Positions 1 through 6,149 of a stretch of DNA of 10,359 nucleotides are shown here, piece after piece. The DNA comes from Pseudomonadota bacterium. GTDB taxonomy: Bacteria > Pseudomonadota > Alphaproteobacteria > Acetobacterales > Acetobacteraceae. The translations under genes were made by a program, and so were the position numbers. The stretch spans positions 1,229 through 11,587 of the forward strand of contig JAKBCB010000073.1 in assembly GCA_021808185.1 (NCBI GenBank). The letters run 5' to 3'. Numbering within the stretch: position 1 is the stretch's first letter; every line of letters begins with the position of its first letter. Under the pieces are notes generated by a model, which saw only the letters and a list, made by a program, of their open reading frames with translations, searched no databases and was not told where the DNA came from.

Positions 1-637
1 CTTCGGTGGCTTGCAGCGTGCCCATCACGCCGGTGACGGCGCCGACCACGCCCGCTTCGCCGCAGGTCGGCACCAGGCCCTCGGGCGGTGCTTCGGGATA
101 CAGGCAGCGGTAGCACGGGCACGCCGGCCCGACATGCGGCTTGAATGTTGAAAGCTGGCCCTCGAAGCGCAGCACGGCGGCGGAGACCAGGGTCTTTTTC
201 GCCAGCACGCAGGCATCGGCCACCAGGAATCGCGTGGCGAAATTGTCCGTCCCGTCGCAGACGATGTCGTAGCCGGCGAGCAGACCGAGCGCGTTGCCGG
301 GGGTGATCCGCTCGGCGTGGATGTCCACGCGCACGCCCGGATTGATCGCGCGCGTGGCAACGGCGGCGGAATGGGCTTTCGGCTGGCCGAGCCGGTCCGT
401 GCTGTGCGCCACCTGCCGTTGCAGGTTGGACAGATCCACGGTATCGCCATCGACGATGCCGATACGGCCGACCCCGGCGGCGGCGAGATACAGGATCAGC
501 GGGCTTCCCAGCCCGCCGGCACCGACCACCAGCACCCGCGCGTCGCGCAGCTTGGCCTGCCCGATCCCGCCCACCTCGGCGAGCAGGATGTGGCGCGAAT
601 AGCGTTCGATGTCGGCGTCGCTGAAATCGAGATTCAT
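1..637 (-). CDS. moeB: Molybdopterin-synthase adenylyltransferase MoeB / ThiF-HesA family (3' end cut by window edge)
   Basis: This protein should adenylate the C-terminal Gly-Gly of a small ubiquitin-like sulfur carrier (MoaD or ThiS) in the cytoplasm, the activating step before sulfur transfer in molybdopterin or thiazole synthesis. 212 residues are visible and roughly 35 more are expected, since MoeB is about 250 aa. The N-terminal ERYSRHILL signature is at residues 11-19. The nucleotide-binding GAGGLG is at 39-44, DGDTVDLSNLQRQ at 63-75 with the usual Arg73, and Lys87 follows. CDGTDNFATR lies at 127-136. Cys175 and Cys178 (CYRC) form the first zinc pair; the second pair would lie beyond the edge. 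Cys192 in PTCGEAGV sits where the family has a reactive cysteine. The ATG at 637 fits the family start; an in-frame GTG lies 10 codons upstream. It is transcribed away from the cupin gene. MoeB versus ThiF cannot be settled without neighbours to the left. Family confidence is high. Confidence 0.9.
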   Translation of the reverse strand, partial: MNLDFSDADIERYSRHILLAEVGGIGQAKLRDARVLVVGAGGLGSPLILYLAAAGVGRIGIVDGDTVDLSNLQRQVAHSTDRLGQPKAHSAAVATRAINPGVRVDIHAERITPGNALGLLAGYDIVCDGTDNFATRFLVADACVLAKKTLVSAAVLRFEGQLSTFKPHVGPACPCYRCLYPEAPPEGLVPTCGEAGVVGAVTGVMGTLQATE

Positions 638-732
638 ATCCCGAATATGGGCTTGGTGTGCCGCCACGGCCAGTGCCAGGGTGCCGGCGACCGGCGCTTC
701 ACGAAAAAGAGAGTTACAGTTTGCAATAAGAC

Positions 733-760
733 TTGCGAAACATATGCGAATAAGATAACA
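733..760 (+). promoter_or_regulatory. Candidate promoter for the cupin gene
   Basis: TTGCGA (733-738) and ATAACA (755-760) are 16 bp apart on the plus strand, about 40 bp upstream of the cupin ATG at 798. The match is modest. It is supported mainly by the AT-rich context and by the need for a plus-strand promoter here. It overlaps the minus-strand candidate almost completely, so the two would be mutually exclusive. No strong Shine-Dalgarno precedes 798; GGGACG at 782-787 is the nearest purine-rich run. Confidence 0.25.
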
Positions 761-767
761 CGTTCAA
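739..767 (-). promoter_or_regulatory. Candidate sigma70-type promoter for the moeB-like gene
   Basis: On the minus strand, TTGAAC (762-767) and TATGTT (739-744) are separated by exactly 17 bp. Each matches the consensus at four of six positions. It lies in the only AT-rich patch of the divergent gap and would give a leader of about 95 nt before the ATG at 637. The -35 box falls inside the palindrome at 762-774, so a bound regulator could block it. This was assigned by eye. Confidence 0.4.
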
Positions 768-781
768 AGTGAACTGATAAC
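754..781. promoter_or_regulatory. Possible operator: palindrome flanked by GATAAC direct repeats
   Basis: GTTCAAAGTGAAC (762-774) is an inverted repeat with 5-bp perfect arms and a 3-bp centre. It is bracketed by GATAAC at 754-759 and again at 776-781. AATAAGA also occurs three times in the same gap (725-731, 749-755, 789-795). Short palindromes inside a divergent promoter commonly bind dimeric repressors. No regulator is encoded in the window, so the partner is unknown. Confidence 0.3.
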
Positions 782-797
782 GGGACGAAATAAGACA

Positions 798-1328
798 ATG
801 TTGGTTCCAGCCAATCCGACGGCGGCAAACGCGCGAGCGTGGGTTCGCAAAATCCAGGTTGCTCGAAGCGAGGGGGTTCGCACGGGACCGGCCCCGATCA
901 CGCCGGGTAACGTGCTGAAGGGTAACCCGGTCGCGACCGCGGCGGGCTTGTTCCGCAGCGCCGACGGCATGCAGAGCACGGTGATCTGGCACTGCACCGC
1001 GGGGACGTTCCGCTGGAACTATCGCGAAGACGAAACGATCATCATTCTCGAAGGCGGCATGACGCTGCACTTCGATGACGGCTCCAGCCGCGTCTGCGGC
1101 GCGGGCGACGTCGTGTATTTTCCCGCCGGCACGTCCTGCGTCTGGACGATCGAGCACGAGGTTCGCAAAGTGGCCTTGTTGCGCGATCCGGTGCCGGCGC
1201 CGATCAGCCTGTCGCTGCGGTTGAAGCGCGCCGCCATCCAGGCGCTGGCACGCAACACATACATTCGCCGGATGTTCGGGCGCGGCCCGGCGCCCGCGGC
1301 GAGCAGCATCCAAGCCGCGGCGGGTTAG
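798..1328 (+). CDS. Cupin_3 / DUF861-type cupin domain protein, substrate unknown
   Basis: A 176-residue cytoplasmic protein with a single small beta-barrel cupin at about residues 60-130. The first cupin motif is TAGTFRWNYREDETIIILEGG (68-88) and the second is GAGDVVYFPAGTSCVWTI (101-118). The spacing and the Trp-Tyr-Asp-Glu pattern match the cupin_3 (DUF861) branch, which includes EutQ-like and ureidoglycine aminohydrolase-like proteins. Histidines that bind metal in classical cupins are absent from motif 1, as is usual in this branch. An N-terminal segment (1-60) and a basic tail (about 138-163, ending in an Ala-rich stretch) lie outside the barrel. No purine or ethanolamine genes are nearby, so a specific enzyme name is not justified. 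It may bind a small molecule or have an enzymatic role. Transcribed alone, it is followed directly by a strong hairpin. Confidence 0.8.
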   Translation: MLVPANPTAANARAWVRKIQVARSEGVRTGPAPITPGNVLKGNPVATAAGLFRSADGMQSTVIWHCTAGTFRWNYREDETIIILEGGMTLHFDDGSSRVCGAGDVVYFPAGTSCVWTIEHEVRKVALLRDPVPAPISLSLRLKRAAIQALARNTYIRRMFGRGPAPAASSIQAAAG

Positions 1329-1335
1329 CCCCGGG

Positions 1336-1382
1336 CGTCGGCGACCCGCGATCCGCCCCACGCGGGTCGCGGGTCGCCGACG
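1336..1382. terminator. Bidirectional hairpin terminator between convergent genes
   Basis: Perfect 16-bp inverted repeat: left arm 1336-1351 (CGTCGGCGACCCGCGA), right arm 1367-1382, with a 15-nt GC-rich loop. It begins 8 nt after the cupin stop and ends 2 nt before the stop of the minus-strand flavoprotein, so it fills the convergent gap and can fold in either transcript. There is no T tract on either side. A competing 8-bp hairpin, 1343-1350 with 1361-1368, is possible because GCGGGTC is repeated in tandem in the right half. Confidence 0.7.
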
Positions 1383-1383
1383 G

Positions 1384-2799
1384 CTATGGCAGCACTTTTC
1401 CGGGATTGAGCAGCCCGCTCGGGTCCAGTGCCAGCTTGATACGGCGCATCGCCTCCAGCTCCGCGCCGCCGCGCCACAGCGGCATCATGTAGGGCTTGAG
1501 CTTTCCCACGCCGTGCTCGGCGGAAAAGCTGCCGTCCAGGTCGCGCACGATTTCGCCCACCGCATCCATGATCTCGTGGTCGCGCGCGAGGAAGTCGGCG
1601 GCGTGCATGTCCACCGGCTGTTCCAGATTGAAGTGAATATTGCCGTCGCCCATGTGGCCGAACGGCACCGGGCGGATGCCGGGCATCAGCGCCGCGCAGG
1701 CGGCCGAGGCGCGGCGGATCAGGTCCGGCACGCGCGAGACGGGAACCGACACGTCGTTCTTGATGCTGGCGCCCTCGCGCTTCTGCGCCTCGGCGTGCTC
1801 CTCGCGCAGTTTCCAGATGGCGGCACGTTGGGCGCCGCTTTCGGCCACCACCGCGTCGGTGATGTCGTCTGCCTCCAGCGCCGCCTCCAGCGCTGCTTCG
1901 AGCGCCGCGCGCAGCCCGGCGCCGGCGCGCGGTGTGGCAAGTTCCACCAGCGCGTAATGCGGCGAGGGCGCCGCGAGCGGCAGCACGGCGCCGGGAATGT
2001 GGCGCAGAACGAACCCCATGCCGGTGCCGGCCATGTACTCGAACGCCTGCACCGAGGCCGGGTCGGCCCGGTGCAGCCGGGTGAACAGGCGCAATGCCGC
2101 CTCGGGCGAGGGCACCGCGCACAGCGCCACCTCGGTCTCGACCGGGCGGGGTACCAGCTTGAGCACGGCGGCGGTGATGATGCCGAGGGTGCCCTCGCTG
2201 CCGACGAACAACTGGCGCAGGCAATAGCCGGTGTTGTCCTTGCGCAGCCGGCGCAGCCCGTTCCAGACGCTGCCATCCGCCAGCACGACTTCCAGCCCGA
2301 GCACGAGGTCGCGCGCGTTGCCGTAGCGCACGGTGTTGTTGCCGCCGGCGTTGGTGGCCAGCACGCCGCCGATCTGCGCGGTGCCCTCGGCGGCGATGGA
2401 CAGCGGCAGCAGGCACCCCGCCTCGGCCGCCGCGTCCTGTGCGGCCTTCAGCGTCACGCCGGCCTCCAGCGTGATGCTGAGGTCGATGGCATCGATGCCG
2501 CGCACGCGGTTCATGCGTGCCAGTGTGACGACGATCTCGCTGCCGTCCCCCGCCGGCACCGCGCCGCCGACCATCGAGGTGTTGCCGCCCTGCGGCACCA
2601 CGGGCACGCCCGCCTCGGCGCACAAGCGGACCGTCTCGGCCAGCTCGGCCGTGCTTGCCGGGCGCGCCACGGCCGCCGCGCGACCGCGATACAGCCCGCG
2701 CCAGTCGGTCGAGAACGGGGCAATGTCTCCGGGCTCAGTGAGGAGCCCGCTCTCCCCCAGCGTTGCCCGCAGCCGGGCCACGAGGGCCGCCACCATCAT
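1384..2799 (-). CDS. FAD-binding D-2-hydroxyacid dehydrogenase (D-2-hydroxyglutarate / D-lactate dehydrogenase-like, GlcD family)
   Basis: A 471-residue soluble flavoenzyme predicted to oxidise a D-2-hydroxy acid to the 2-oxo acid and pass electrons to a carrier. The PCMH-type FAD domain (about 35-215) carries PQGGNTSMVGGAVP (69-82), GGVLATNAGGNNTVRYG (144-160) and LRKDNTGY (185-192) followed by VGSEGTLGIIT (199-209). The last two closely resemble D-2-hydroxyglutarate dehydrogenases. The C-terminal FAD-oxidase domain has GHMGDGNIHFN (381-391, with the metal-ligand type His382 and His389), SAEHGVG (426-432) and GLLNPGKV (462-469). The start at 2799 overlaps the upstream glycosyltransferase stop as ATGA, with no Shine-Dalgarno, which indicates coupling. 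ATG codons at 2799 and 2796 are adjacent. The frame stays open to 2922, but that extension is inside the neighbour and lacks homology-like sequence. The exact substrate is not determined by sequence alone. Confidence 0.9.
   Translation of the reverse strand: MMVAALVARLRATLGESGLLTEPGDIAPFSTDWRGLYRGRAAAVARPASTAELAETVRLCAEAGVPVVPQGGNTSMVGGAVPAGDGSEIVVTLARMNRVRGIDAIDLSITLEAGVTLKAAQDAAAEAGCLLPLSIAAEGTAQIGGVLATNAGGNNTVRYGNARDLVLGLEVVLADGSVWNGLRRLRKDNTGYCLRQLFVGSEGTLGIITAAVLKLVPRPVETEVALCAVPSPEAALRLFTRLHRADPASVQAFEYMAGTGMGFVLRHIPGAVLPLAAPSPHYALVELATPRAGAGLRAALEAALEAALEADDITDAVVAESGAQRAAIWKLREEHAEAQKREGASIKNDVSVPVSRVPDLIRRASAACAALMPGIRPVPFGHMGDGNIHFNLEQPVDMHAADFLARDHEIMDAVGEIVRDLDGSFSAEHGVGKLKPYMMPLWRGGAELEAMRRIKLALDPSGLLNPGKVLP
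1871..1906. repeat. Three tandem copies of a 12-bp unit inside the flavoprotein gene
   Basis: Units at 1871-1882, 1883-1894 and 1895-1906 are variants of GCCTCCAGCGCC. They encode AALE repeated three times (residues about 298-309 of the flavoprotein), a helical Ala/Glu linker in the C-terminal domain. Being a multiple of three, copy-number changes would keep the frame. Confidence 0.6.
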
Positions 2800-3917
2800 C
2801 GCGCACCGAGGCGCAAGCCGAAGCGTTCGCGCAGGCCGCGCTTGGTGGTGCCCGCCAGCGCCGCCGTCAGCAGCGGCCGCACGGCGTCCACGATCGACTC
2901 CGGCGTCCGTTCCGACAGGCATTGCGGCTTGGCCAGCCCGCGCGGGCAGTTGCTCTGCCAGTCATCGGTGGCCCACCAGCAATCGCCGCAGGCCGGCGGC
3001 GGCAGGTTGATGTTGTCCTTGTAGGCGAAATACGTCACCGGCGTCGGCCCGAACACCACGCAGCTCCTGGTGCCGACGGCGCTGGCGAGGTGCACAAGCC
3101 CGCCCTCGCTGTCCAGGTGCAGCAGCGCGCCGCGCAGCAATTCGGCGGTCTCGCCGAGGCTGGTGCGGTTGACCAGATCGAGGTCCACGCGCGGCAGGGA
3201 CTGGCTCGACTGCCCGCCGATCTGGACCACCGTGATGTCGCGGAACTCCGCCTTGATCTGTGCCACCACCCGGTCGTACGCGGGATAGGCGCGGGTCGAG
3301 CGGTCGGGCGATGGCTGCTTCACCTCGGGCGGCAGGAACGAATAATCGAGGTCGAAGCCGTTGTGCACGGTGATGTAGCGGCGCTTGTCCAGCTCGAACC
3401 GCTCCAGCACGCCGCCGAGCTTGCCCACGTCGAACTCGTCGCCGCCATAGGCGAGGCCGCTGATGGTATGGCTGATGCGGTTGCGCCCGATGCCCATGAA
3501 ATGCGCGCGCCGCGCGAGCAGGCCCTCGGTGCGCGGGCTGGTGGTGATGAACAGGTCGTATTGCGCCTCGGCCTTGTCGATGGTGTTGGCGACATCGGCA
3601 AGCACGGCGTTGGCGGCGCGGATGCCGACCGGGTCGTAGTGGTCGCGGTCGATCGAGACGAACTGGTTGATCCACAGGCCGAGCTTGTAGTTGTGCCGGT
3701 TCTCGTCCCAGGCGGTGGCCTCGTCGTAGCAGGCGCGGCAGGACGGAAAGGCCGAGAACAGCCAGCGGGCGGCTGCGGCGCGGGAACTGTACACGTCGAA
3801 CACGAAGGGATGCGCGTATTTCGCGAGGTCGCGCACATAGCGGGCGGCGGCGATGTGGTCGCCGAGGCTGCCTGTGACCAGGAAAGCGATGGCGACCGGG
3901 GCGGCTTCCTGCGACAT
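2796..3917 (-). CDS. Glycosyltransferase family 9-like (heptosyltransferase superfamily) protein with conserved-looking cysteines
   Basis: A 373-residue protein with GT-B-like features, probably cytoplasmic or peripheral. TGSLGDHI (15-22) resembles the N-terminal Gly-rich loop of heptosyltransferases. TVHNGFD (183-189) and VVQIGG (230-235) follow the domain boundary. HLDSEGGLVHLASAVGTRS (267-285) with VVFGPTPV (287-294) matches the nucleotide-sugar region of GT9 enzymes. The tail has CGDCWW (310-315), CPRG (324-327) and PQC (331-333). With Cys60-x2-Cys63 this gives six cysteines in clusters, unusual for the family. The start at 3917 is chosen because GGAG lies 6 nt upstream; the frame runs open to 4088 but that part is not protein-like. 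It is first in a two-gene transcript with the flavoprotein. No LPS or polysaccharide genes are adjacent, so donor and acceptor are unknown. Superfamily assignment is fairly safe. Confidence 0.75.
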   Translation of the reverse strand: MSQEAAPVAIAFLVTGSLGDHIAAARYVRDLAKYAHPFVFDVYSSRAAAARWLFSAFPSCRACYDEATAWDENRHNYKLGLWINQFVSIDRDHYDPVGIRAANAVLADVANTIDKAEAQYDLFITTSPRTEGLLARRAHFMGIGRNRISHTISGLAYGGDEFDVGKLGGVLERFELDKRRYITVHNGFDLDYSFLPPEVKQPSPDRSTRAYPAYDRVVAQIKAEFRDITVVQIGGQSSQSLPRVDLDLVNRTSLGETAELLRGALLHLDSEGGLVHLASAVGTRSCVVFGPTPVTYFAYKDNINLPPPACGDCWWATDDWQSNCPRGLAKPQCLSERTPESIVDAVRPLLTAALAGTTKRGLRERFGLRLGAR

Positions 3918-4168
3918 CAAGCACTCCTGCGCGGCGGGCTTTGGTTGCGGTCGAGAGGCCGGCCGCCCCGGCGCCCGATGCAGTTGTGTACGACGCCGAA
4001 AATGAAATCGCGCGGCCGGAAGGACCCGTCCGCTGACTCCATCGAAAAACAACGTGTTAACGATAGCGGTCGCCGGTCCAGTGCGCAACAGACCAGCGAT
4101 TTGCTTAATTTTTGCAAACCAATGCTATTACGCATCGCGCAATATTCTGCTCCGATTCCGGCCCGCGT
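3918..4168 (-). promoter_or_regulatory. Intergenic region with a likely promoter for the glycosyltransferase-flavoprotein pair
   Basis: These 251 bp contain no credible gene. The part at 4040-4150 is clearly AT-richer than its surroundings. On the minus strand, TTGCGC (4083-4088) and TATCGT (4060-4065) are 17 bp apart and could be -35 and -10, leaving a leader of about 135 nt. Immediately upstream of that -35 lies an A/T-rich run with the inverted repeat TTTGC-N9-GCAAA (4100-4118), which could be an UP element or an operator. The leader from 4020 to 3930 is GC-rich. The box matches are weak. Confidence 0.35.
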
Positions 4169-4717
4169 TCAACCGAGACGCCAGATGGTCACGCGGGCCG
4201 CGCCGTGTACCCGCTCGGCGAGCAGGGTGCCGAGCGCGGGCACATCCTCCTCGCGGCCGAGTTCGGCGACCATCAGCGCGCCCGGCGCCAGCCAGCCGGC
4301 CGCGCCGAGCGCCGCGAGCGCTTGCGGCACCAGCGCCCGCGCATAGGGCGGGTCGAGAAACACGAGGCCGCATGGCGAGCCGGGCGGTGGGCGCGTGGCG
4401 TCCACCGCGAGCACGCGGCAGGCGGCCTCGGCCTTGCAGGCGGCGATGTTCTGGCGCAGCGCGGCCAGCGCCGTCTTGTCGTTTTCCATGAACGTCGCAC
4501 CCGCCGCGCCACGCGACAGCGCCTCCAGCCCCAGCGCCCCGGTGCCGGCGAAGGCGTCCAGCACGGCGGCCCCCTCCAGCGCGTCGCGCCCGCCCCAGGG
4601 CGCGTGCAGCAGCATGTCGAACAGCGCCTGCCGCACCCGGTCCGCCGTGGGCCGCGTGGTGGCGCCGGCCGGGGCGGCAAGCGCCCGCCCGCGCCACGCG
4701 CCGGCGACGATCCTCAC
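4169..4717 (-). CDS. rsmD: 16S rRNA (guanine966-N2)-methyltransferase RsmD
   Basis: An SAM-dependent methyltransferase of 182 residues, the usual family length, that methylates G966 of 16S rRNA during 30S assembly. The protein opens with RIVAGAWRGR after the start and has TRPTADRVRQALFD at 21-34. The SAM-binding motif is LDAFAGTGALGLEALSRG (53-70), an acidic END follows at 78-80, and the catalytic LDPPY is at 121-125. The start is a GTG at 4717, which gives the canonical N-terminus and overlaps the upstream pseudouridine synthase stop as GTGA. The frame continues open to 4912, but that is another gene read in the wrong frame. It is the last gene of the trio, and a 10-bp inverted repeat (4159-4168 with 4191-4200) spans its stop codon. 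Confidence 0.93.
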   Translation of the reverse strand: MRIVAGAWRGRALAAPAGATTRPTADRVRQALFDMLLHAPWGGRDALEGAAVLDAFAGTGALGLEALSRGAAGATFMENDKTALAALRQNIAACKAEAACRVLAVDATRPPPGSPCGLVFLDPPYARALVPQALAALGAAGWLAPGALMVAELGREEDVPALGTLLAERVHGAARVTIWRLG

Positions 4718-5433
4718 GGCTTCTCGGCGGGCGGTAATTGTTCGCGCAGCACTTTCGTCGGCACTTCCTCGACCGCGCCGACCGGCAGCAGGCCGAGCTG
4801 GAACGGGCCGTAGGCGACGCGGATCAACCGCGAGACCTGGAAGCCGAGATGCGCCATCACCTTGCGCACCTCGCGGTTGCGGCCCTCGCGCAGCGCCACC
4901 GTCAGCCAGCAATTATCGCCCTTGCGGCTGTCCAGCCCGGCGTCGATCGGGCCGTAGCGCACGCCGTCGATGGTCACGCCATGCGCCAGCGCCGCCAGCC
5001 GCCCGATATCGGGCACGCCGAAGACGCGCACGCGATAGCGGCGCAGCCAGCCATTGGCCGGCAGTTCCAGCCGCCGCGCCAGCGCGCCGTCGTTGGTCAG
5101 CAGCAGCAGCCCCTCGCTGTTCAGGTCGAGCCGGCCGACGCTGACCACGCGCGGCAGGCCGGGCGGCAGGCGCTGGAACACGGTCGGGCGGTCCTGCGGG
5201 TCGCGATGCGTGGTCACCAGCCCTTCCGGCTTGTGGTAGCGCCACAGCCGCGCGCGGCCGGGTGGATCGACCAGCGCGCCGTTGACGACGAAGGTCGCCG
5301 GGTGCGTCACCACTTCGTTGTTCAGCTTCACGCGCCCCTCGGCGAGCAGCTTTTCCGCGTCGCGGCGGCTTGCCACCCCGGCATGGGCCAGCCATTTGGC
5401 GATCCGATCGCCGCGTTCCCCGGTCTCGCTCAT
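4714..5433 (-). CDS. rluB: 23S rRNA pseudouridine synthase, RluB/RsuA family
   Basis: A 239-residue enzyme that isomerises uridine to pseudouridine in rRNA. An S4 RNA-binding domain occupies about residues 8-55 (RIAKWLAHAGVASRRDAEKL, 10-29). The catalytic domain follows with YHKPEGLVTTHRD (66-78) and the hallmark GRLDLNSEGLLLLTNDG (100-116), in which Asp103 is the catalytic aspartate. LREGRNREVRKVMAHLG (181-197) is the typical C-terminal signature of the RluB/RluE/RsuA group. RluB (acting on U2605) is the most likely member given the S4 domain and the lack of a long tail, but RsuA or RluF cannot be fully excluded. The ATG at 5433 overlaps the upstream hydrolase stop as ATGA, with no visible Shine-Dalgarno, and the gene is coupled in turn to rsmD. 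The same frame stays open upstream to 6468, an artefact of high GC. Confidence 0.92.
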   Translation of the reverse strand: MSETGERGDRIAKWLAHAGVASRRDAEKLLAEGRVKLNNEVVTHPATFVVNGALVDPPGRARLWRYHKPEGLVTTHRDPQDRPTVFQRLPPGLPRVVSVGRLDLNSEGLLLLTNDGALARRLELPANGWLRRYRVRVFGVPDIGRLAALAHGVTIDGVRYGPIDAGLDSRKGDNCWLTVALREGRNREVRKVMAHLGFQVSRLIRVAYGPFQLGLLPVGAVEEVPTKVLREQLPPAEKP

Positions 5434-6149
5434 GCGCAGGCACCGATGAAGGCGGCGAGAATGCGCGCGTCGCCCGGGTCGGTCAGGAACTCCGGATGCC
5501 ACTGCACGCCGAGGCAGAAGCGATAGCGCGGATCTTCCACCCCTTCGATCACCCCGTCCGGGGCGACGGCGTCCACCACCGCATGCGGGCCAGGATCGCG
5601 CACCGCCTGATGGTGGGAGGAGTTCACCGCCATGGACGCGGCGCCGACGATTTTTTCCAGCAGCGTGCCGGGGCGGATGGCCACGCGGTGCGCCGGCTCG
5701 TGGTGGGAGGTGCGCTGCTCGTGCGCCAGCGCCTCGGGGATGGCATCGGGGATATGCTGGATCAGCGTGCCGCCCAGCGCCACCGCCAGCAATTGCTGGC
5801 CGCCGCAGATGCCCAGCACCGGCATGTCGCGCGCCAGCGCGCCGCGCAGCAGGGCCAGTTCCGCCGCCGTGCGGCCTTCCTTGAGCGTCACCGTCGCGTG
5901 CCGCGCGCCGTCGCCGTACAGCGCCGGATCGACATCGAAGGCGCCGCCGGTGACGACCAGACCGTCGATCCGGTCGAGGTAGCCGGCGGCGGCCGATGCC
6001 AGATGCGGCAGCGCCACCGGCAGCCCGCCGGCCTCGGCGATGGCCGACATGTAGTTCGCGCGCAGCGCGTACCAGGGGTATTTCGAGTAGCCGCCCGGCT
6101 GCTCGGCATCCAGGGTCACCCCGATCACGGGGCGGGTTGCTTGGGTCAT
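5430..6149 (-). CDS. Class I glutamine amidotransferase-like hydrolase (peptidase C26, PuuD-like gamma-glutamyl-GABA hydrolase family)
   Basis: A 239-residue cytoplasmic hydrolase. The family cleaves gamma-glutamyl amides such as gamma-glutamyl-GABA in putrescine breakdown. The N-terminus RPVIGVTLD (6-14) and YPWYALRANYMSAIAEAGG (24-42) are typical. VVTGGAFDVDPALYG (65-79) is the family's glycine-rich binding segment. The nucleophile elbow GICGGQQ (113-119) supplies Cys115. NSSHHQAV (176-183) and QWHPEF (216-221) supply His218 and Glu220, so the triad is intact. No other putrescine genes are present. Instead it heads a transcript with two rRNA modification genes, which makes a PuuD role uncertain. 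The start at 6149 has no clear Shine-Dalgarno, and only 44 bp separate it from the divergent tadA. Family certain, substrate uncertain. Confidence 0.88.
   Translation of the reverse strand: MTQATRPVIGVTLDAEQPGGYSKYPWYALRANYMSAIAEAGGLPVALPHLASAAAGYLDRIDGLVVTGGAFDVDPALYGDGARHATVTLKEGRTAAELALLRGALARDMPVLGICGGQQLLAVALGGTLIQHIPDAIPEALAHEQRTSHHEPAHRVAIRPGTLLEKIVGAASMAVNSSHHQAVRDPGPHAVVDAVAPDGVIEGVEDPRYRFCLGVQWHPEFLTDPGDARILAAFIGACA

Noticed and set aside
634..828. A 64-codon minus-strand frame across the divergent promoter gap
   Set aside because: It overlaps the cupin start and the moeB start, has no ribosome site or recognisable domain, and the AT-rich gap is better explained as promoter DNA.
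798..1328. Naming the cupin as (S)-ureidoglycine aminohydrolase or EutQ
   Set aside because: The domain match is only at family level, the protein has a single cupin, and there are no purine or ethanolamine genes nearby.
2800..2922. N-terminal extension of the flavoprotein up to an ATG at 2922
   Set aside because: It lies inside the glycosyltransferase gene, is low in family-like sequence, and the ATGA overlap at 2799 gives the expected length.
3918..4088. N-terminal extension of the glycosyltransferase up to an ATG at 4088
   Set aside because: GGAG is well placed for the ATG at 3917, the extension is Arg/Pro-rich without family features, and it would cover the likely promoter.
4159..4200. 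10-bp inverted repeat around the rsmD stop as an intrinsic terminator
   Set aside because: The right arm is in rsmD codons, the loop is 22 nt and no T run follows. In DNA this GC-rich it may be chance, so it is not listed as a terminator.
1513..4346. Long plus-strand open frames (1513-3024 and 2763-4346) opposite the flavoprotein and glycosyltransferase
   Set aside because: Their His/Arg/Gly/Ala-rich translations are typical antisense shadows in high-GC DNA, while the minus strand encodes clear family motifs throughout.
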